Positions 59,241 through 64,000 of a DNA stretch of 64,000 nt are shown piece after piece. A program made the translations under genes and the position numbers. The stretch lies in assembly GCA_019925095.2 (NCBI GenBank), contig CM034401.1:18818338-18882337 (forward strand). Direction: 5' to 3'. Position 1 is the stretch's first letter; each line of letters begins with the position of its first letter. The stretch comes from Dendrolimus kikuchii (Eukaryota > Arthropoda > Insecta > Lepidoptera > Lasiocampidae). The notes under the pieces were generated by a model. That model ran no database searches. It worked only from the letters and a program-made list of their open reading frames with translations, and was not told where the DNA came from.

Positions 59241-59620
59241 ATTTCCTTTATGTCCACTTCCGTCTTGCGTCATTTGTTTTCTTTTATATATTTTATGTCG
59301 TCCATATAATTACAATAGTTGATAAACTATAACCGTTTCAGTTGATAAGCTTGAACTATTGTTTGCTAACCTACTTTGAAAATGCGAAATCTTAGAAATG
59401 TTAAGTACAATAGGCTGACGTGCGTTCGTGACGTTTATAAGAGTAAATTTAACCAGTTATCCTTTCGAAGTGTTGGACGTTTCGGATACTTTTTGAAATA
59501 AAAAACAAATAAAATGAACCTTACTAATTAAAACGTTATTTTAATTGAAGAATTTTAAAAAAATATTGGTCTCCAGTACTAAGCTATGTGGTGTCACAAG
59601 CAGTGGCGTAGCTTGCCTTA

Positions 59621-60460
59621 GGGTCAGCGCAGACAGAGAGGAATAATCCCCGCGCGGTCTCGGGCATTTTCTTTACGGATCGCGTATGCTCGAGCTTGCG
59701 CGCGACCTCGCGAGACTGCGCGAGTAAACCGTTCTGGGTAAACTCTACAGTAAACATGCCAGTTTGTCGCGAAAGTTCGTCAACGATTGTGGACTGGGAT
59801 ATGATTATAATTGTGCTTTTGGCGGAAGAAGAAGAAATGGAAGAATATGTTAATAAAATAAGGCGTCAGAAAGTTAGACGAAGAACATGGGTCGAGGAAT
59901 GTTGGCAAGAAGGGTGTAGTTTTGGTGAATTTAATACATGTATTGTGTAATATACTTTATTTATTAATAATTGTCTTAATTTTAATTTAAAGCTTTTGAT
60001 CTTGAGTTCCTTAATTTCCAGTGGTAATTATTGTAAATTTTAGTCGCTATACAGAATAGTCTGTTTTGAAACAAAGTGGTTTTTGAAGGAAGTGAAAGCA
60101 GGTAGCTGTTATGTCGTTTACTATTGCATTTAGTGTATAAATGTAGATTATTTTTAACAAAGAAAGCAACTTCATAAATGTATAATGATGGTTATATTTA
60201 TTAGGTATTCGTTATGAAGGTACTTCGAACGCAAAATCTAAAAAAATGACGTCATCCCTCTTTAAACTCAGTGACAACACTGAGAGTACGCGTACGACGC
60301 GGGCGCCGCCTCGACGCCGCGCGAGGATTCCCGCGTATCTTCGAGGACGCATTTGTCAGGTTCAAGCATTTATGCACTTTATTGTAATAATTTTAAAGTT
60401 TATTTTCAAGTGCGTTAATAAAATCCTCTCCGCTGCGCTCCGTTCTGTCTGCGCTGATCC
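59621..60460 (+). mobile_element. PIF/Harbinger element, internally deleted
   Basis: TTA at 59618-59620 and 60461-60463. Terminal repeats GGGTCAGCGCAGACAGA (left) and GGATCAGCGCAGACAGA (right, inverted) match at 16 of 17. The 840-bp element keeps only the beginning of a protein frame and a GC-rich right end. Confidence 0.75.
59756..59950 (+). pseudogene. N-terminal stub of a Harbinger-type transposase
   Basis: The ATG at 59756 opens 64 codons with KVRRRTWVEECWQEGCSFGE, resembling the 'R.FWV......GEF' block near the start of PIF/Harbinger transposases. It ends at a stop. The DDE nuclease is absent. Confidence 0.5.
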
Positions 60461-60844
60461 TTAGACGGGCCCTGTATCAAAATGTGTTAGGGGGCCCAAA
60501 GGAAGGGTAAAGGGTAACATTTTTTTTTATAAAAGAACCAAAAAATGTTCGAATTGAATTATATATAGATTATAAGTTATTACTTACACTTAATGCTACT
60601 AGGAGCAAGTTGGACCAATAATTCAAATCAAAAATACACTTTTCACGCCTCTTTTCGGCTAACTTATTTATCAAATCACCCATAGCTGTAGATGATTCAG
60701 TTTTTCTAGATTTTCTGTCTATAGCGGATAATAATGACAAGTCTAATAGCCGTTTCTGTTAGCCCAGCAGTTATTCTCAAAAGTGTTATTAATTTATAAA
60801 AGGTTGTGAATAATAAATATTTTAAGAATTTTTGCTTACACAGT

Positions 60845-61027
60845 GTATGCCGCCATAACAACCTTGTGTTGTGTTCCGGCATTAGTGACCAGGTTCCAGT
60901 CTCCTTTAAGAGAACAGCAGCGCATTTGTAGCACCTTTGGTGTTGCAAATGTCCATAGGCGATGGTAACCGCTTTCCATCAAGTGGGCCGTCTGCCTGTC
61001 TGCTGAACTCCTGCAATAAAAAAAAAT
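60845..61027 (+). mobile_element. LINE-ends short repeat, 5'-truncated
   Basis: gtatgccgccataacaacct to gctgaactcctgcaataaaa. Confidence 0.8.
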
Positions 61028-61694
61028 CAAGAAAAAACACAGTTTCGGGGCCCTTGTAGCCTGGGGCCTCATAGCATTGATACGGCTGATACGGCGGTAA
61101 AAACACTACGAAGATGAAGCCTAGGTTTTAATGTGTTATTTCAATTGCAGCATTGTTAATGATATTAAACGTTAACCGATAACTCAGGTGGTGGTGGTAT
61201 TCGTTAACGTGTTAATTTTTAACTCTTTATATAAGACTCCTTTGGAACAGGACACTAACGTGAAAGAAGATTTTTTTTATTCGTATACAAAGATGCATGC
61301 TGTATATCCCTAAGTTGCGCTTAAGTTATGTGCAATGTATTACCTACAACTCTGTAACCAATCCTAGTCACTCAGACCATAGAAAATAATAGAAATAACT
61401 TTTACTAAAACCATGCAATGTATACAATTGAACCCGGGACCTCGGCGTTCCAGTGGGCTAGGCAGGGAAATGCTAGGTCACTCAACCACAGATAGAAGAT
61501 TTATTTGGCAAACATCTACATAACAATGGGCACTTAGCCAAATTACTATTTGGATGTTCCAGAAGCTCCTTAATATTCATACACGAAAATTGTTTGATAA
61601 CATTTTTCAAATAAAAAAAAGCAATCAATAGAATATCAGGGATAGTTGACAGTCAAATCAAAAATTTTATTTATTTATTATTTATTATTAATTT

Positions 61695-62020
61695 TATCCG
61701 TGCAGGAATGGAGAAAGAATACAATTTCCTGCGGCCGGGCGGCCTGTCGTAAGAGGCGACGAAACAACCCATAGCCAGGTGGTAGGGCATTTGCCCGACT
61801 GAATGGCTACCACCCCTGGTCTAAAGTATGTCGCCATAACAACCTTGATTTGTGTTCCGGCATTAGTGACCAGGTTCCAGTCTCCCTTAAGAAAGCAGCA
61901 GCGCATTTGTAGCATCTTTGGTGTTGCAAATGTCTATAGGCGATGGTAACCGCTTTCCATCAAGTGGGCCGTCTGCCTGTCTGCTGAGGTCCTGCAATAA
62001 AAAAATAATAATAAAAAAAA
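61695..62020 (+). mobile_element. LINE-ends short repeat, full length
   Basis: tatccgtgcaggaatggaga to gaggtcctgcaataaaaaaa; both modules intact. This is one of the best copies for a consensus. Confidence 0.87.
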
Positions 62021-62161
62021 CAAAATATTTTTTATCGCCTTACAAAACGCCGAAGCCTCCTAGATTTAATCCCAGAATAGGAAAGTATAAGGTTATATAT
62101 ATTAGTCAGATAGCGTATTAATTATTATTATTGTCTTTTCTTCTAACAGTTAAAAGAATTA

Positions 62162-62366
62162 TTAGCTGCGCCCCTGGGCCTCCCCCGAGTGGAGGATAAT
62201 TCAACCTTATCTTTATAAATTATAGCCTGTGTGTTATTCTGATGTGTAAGCTATATTATTATAAAGTTTCATCAAAATCCATTCAGTAGCTTTTGCATGA
62301 AAGAGTAACAAACATACATCCATCCATACATTCTTACAAACTTTCGTGTTTATAATATTACTAGGA
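62162..62366 (-). mobile_element. LEP1 Helitron
   Basis: The minus strand starts TCCTAGTAATATTATAAACA, includes tttgttactctttcatgc, and ends gcccaggggcgcagCTAA. Confidence 0.7.
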
Positions 62367-62469
62367 TAGTAGGATTTATTATCATAATATTTCAAATGTA
62401 AAATACCAGTATTTTAGCGCTCCCTCTTTTACATAACATATGAAACCAATTTTAGAATTTATTATAAAA

Positions 62470-62667
62470 CTAGCCTTGGCCCGCGGCTTCGGTCGCATAA
62501 ATATCATCCCACGGGAAAGGTACATTTTACCGGGATAAAACGTAGCCTATGTGCTATTCCAGACTATAGTCTACCTCTGCGCCAAGTGTCATCCAAATCC
62601 GTTCAGCCATTCCGGAGTTATTGAGTAACAAATATCCATCGAAACGTTCGCATTTATATTATTACGA
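62470..62667 (-). mobile_element. LEP1-like Helitron
   Basis: The minus strand starts TCGTAATAATATAAATGCGA and ends cgcgggccaaggCTAG. The body includes the usual 'tcaataactccggaatggc' block. Confidence 0.65.
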
Positions 62668-62960
62668 GCTGTACCCGGCAGATGCTGTCTTGCCTTTAAA
62701 AAATAATAATCTAGAAACCGATTGCAGCGCCACCAACCGGGACCAATTGTTAATCTAAACCATTCTCGAATCTACTTGAAAAACCACAAAAAATCATCAA
62801 AATCGGAATTAAATTAAGGTGTTCAGCGGCGCCACCTACCGGATCCACTGAACACACACAAAAATAATTTCACCTAAATCCTGGAACCCGATTGCAGCGC
62901 CATCTACCTGGTTCAAATTTGAATCTAAACCATCCCGGGATCCACTTGAACACACACAAA
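62668..62960 (-). mobile_element. Helitron-like element related to 7663-7871
   Basis: The minus strand carries gtaggtggcgct, cgattgcagcgccac-type blocks (twice on plus) and ends gcatctgccgggtacagct, truncated where the neighbouring Helitron begins. Confidence 0.4.
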
Positions 62961-63610
62961 AATAATTCACCTTAGACAAACGAAAATGAGTTTAAATGCA
63001 GTCACCATTGCCGAAACCGGCCGGGAAAGATCATACATAACAAATGAATGGCTAGACTGGTGTTGTGGCTGTTGTTTTTTTAATGACATTTTTTTTTATT
63101 GACGAATATTATATTTTAATATTTATTATCCTATTCCATACGAAGACAATTCCAAAAACACAAAAATCATAAAAGTTGATCCAGCCGTTCTTGAGTTATA
63201 AATGGTGTAACTAACATAATATTGTTTTATACATATAGGACTAATAAAGTTTCCTCTGCCTTGCGGAATGTTTGCTAATGAGGAAATTCGGTCAAGGTAT
63301 TGCCGATCAATATTGTTGCCAAAAGATTAGGAGCCAGTTCCTTTAATCTCTACCTAACATAGTAGCAGCTAGAAGTTTCAAATGACTACCATTGATTAAA
63401 AACAAGAACGGACTGGTGGCGCCAACTGTGATCGCAGTGTATTACAAACTTTCATTTATTTCGAATATATCGGCGTGAAATAACCTATACGTTGTTTTTT
63501 CTTAGAAGATCATTATCTTGGTGTAAATTGTTAAATCTAGATTGTATAAGGTAGGTTCTTAAAACTCCCCAAATATATTAATTTTACAGTCCGTCATCGG
63601 CAATAGGGCC

Positions 63611-63798
63611 TTATCCGTGCTGGAACGGAGAAACAATACTAATCAATACAACCAGGTGGTAGAGTATTGACCCGCCTGGATGGCTACCACCTATGTCTAC
63701 AGTATGCCGCCATATCAACCTTGAGTTGTGATCCGGCATCAGTGGCCTCGTTCGAGTCCCCACTTTGGGCCCAGCAGCACATTGGTAGCACCTTTAGA
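63611..63798 (+). mobile_element. LINE-ends short repeat, 3'-truncated and diverged
   Basis: ttatccgtgctggaacggag through to cagcacattggtagcacctt; the 3' module and tail are missing. Confidence 0.7.
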
Positions 63799-63904
63799 GC
63801 AGCTTTATCAATCATCAGATAAAAGTTCTCAATCGAATAAATTATAACCTGAGTGAATTCAAAAGCCAAACTATTCAACTGTTTTATTCATAAAGACTTT
63901 TTTT

Positions 63905-64000
63905 CATACGTCGTCGGCAGCCATTAGCAGTCTACTGTTGGACGTAGGTCTCCCCAAGACGGCGCCACTCATCCCTGTCCTCCGATTTCCTCAGCCAGCG
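63905..64000 (-). pseudogene. 3' end of an RTE-type LINE (runs off the window)
   Basis: The minus strand encodes RWLRKSEDRDEWRRLGETYV followed by QQ and a stop, the usual C-terminus of RTE-clade elements (W.R.A.DR.EWR.LGE.YVQQW). The final Trp codon is TAG here. Confidence 0.7.

Larger units (their letters stand above)
57389..64000 (+). other. UGT intron 1 (to window end), repeat-rich
   Basis: No downstream UGT exon found. It contains the R1-type 3' UTR piece (58191-58560), a LINE ORF remnant (58892-59240), the PIF/Harbinger derivative (59621-60460), three LINE-ends short repeats and a run of Helitrons (62162-62960). Confidence 0.6.

Overview
The window looks like a piece of a moth or butterfly (Lepidoptera) nuclear genome. 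It is AT-rich, its genes are split by GT-AG introns, and its intergenic and intronic DNA is packed with repeats typical of Lepidoptera: LEP1-like Helitrons that start TC..TAATATTA and end CTAG, tRNA-headed SINEs, CR1-, R1- and RTE-like LINE pieces, and MITEs with TTA or TTAA target sites. I cannot name the species.

Four host genes can be read. (1) 457-15878, plus strand: the last three coding exons of a CELF/Bruno RNA-binding protein (end of RRM2, linker, RRM3), with a 13.1 kb intron. (2) 23415-35890, minus strand: a complete eight-exon ERLEC1 (erlectin) gene, 517 aa, with a signal peptide and two MRH lectin domains. (3) 36332-38990, plus strand: a complete four-exon cornichon (cni) gene, 144 aa. 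ERLEC1 and cni are head to head across 441 bp; both products act in the early secretory pathway. (4) 56531-57388, plus strand: the first coding exon of a UDP-glycosyltransferase whose remaining exons lie beyond the window.

The main mobile element is a 3.6 kb CR1-like LINE on the minus strand (45259-48896) with an intact 990-codon endonuclease/reverse-transcriptase frame. About fifteen short repeats in both orientations appear to be made of this LINE's two ends joined together: about 200 bp of its 5' end fused to about 110 bp of its 3' end. They look like an internally deleted, non-autonomous family mobilised by the LINE, and I consider this the most interesting pattern in the window. Other mobile DNA includes an R1-like LINE tail with a 16-bp target duplication (42622-43663), a 214-bp retro-insert with a 16-bp duplication (29523-29736), a PIF/Harbinger deletion derivative with TTA duplication (59621-60460), a TTAA-bounded 1.29 kb inverted-repeat element (2218-3505), a candidate solo LTR (52524-52854), and a perfect 59-bp-arm palindrome at 32032-32176 with single-arm relatives elsewhere.

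The rest is AT-rich intron or intergenic DNA. All family assignments come from reading the sequence by eye; no database search was run.
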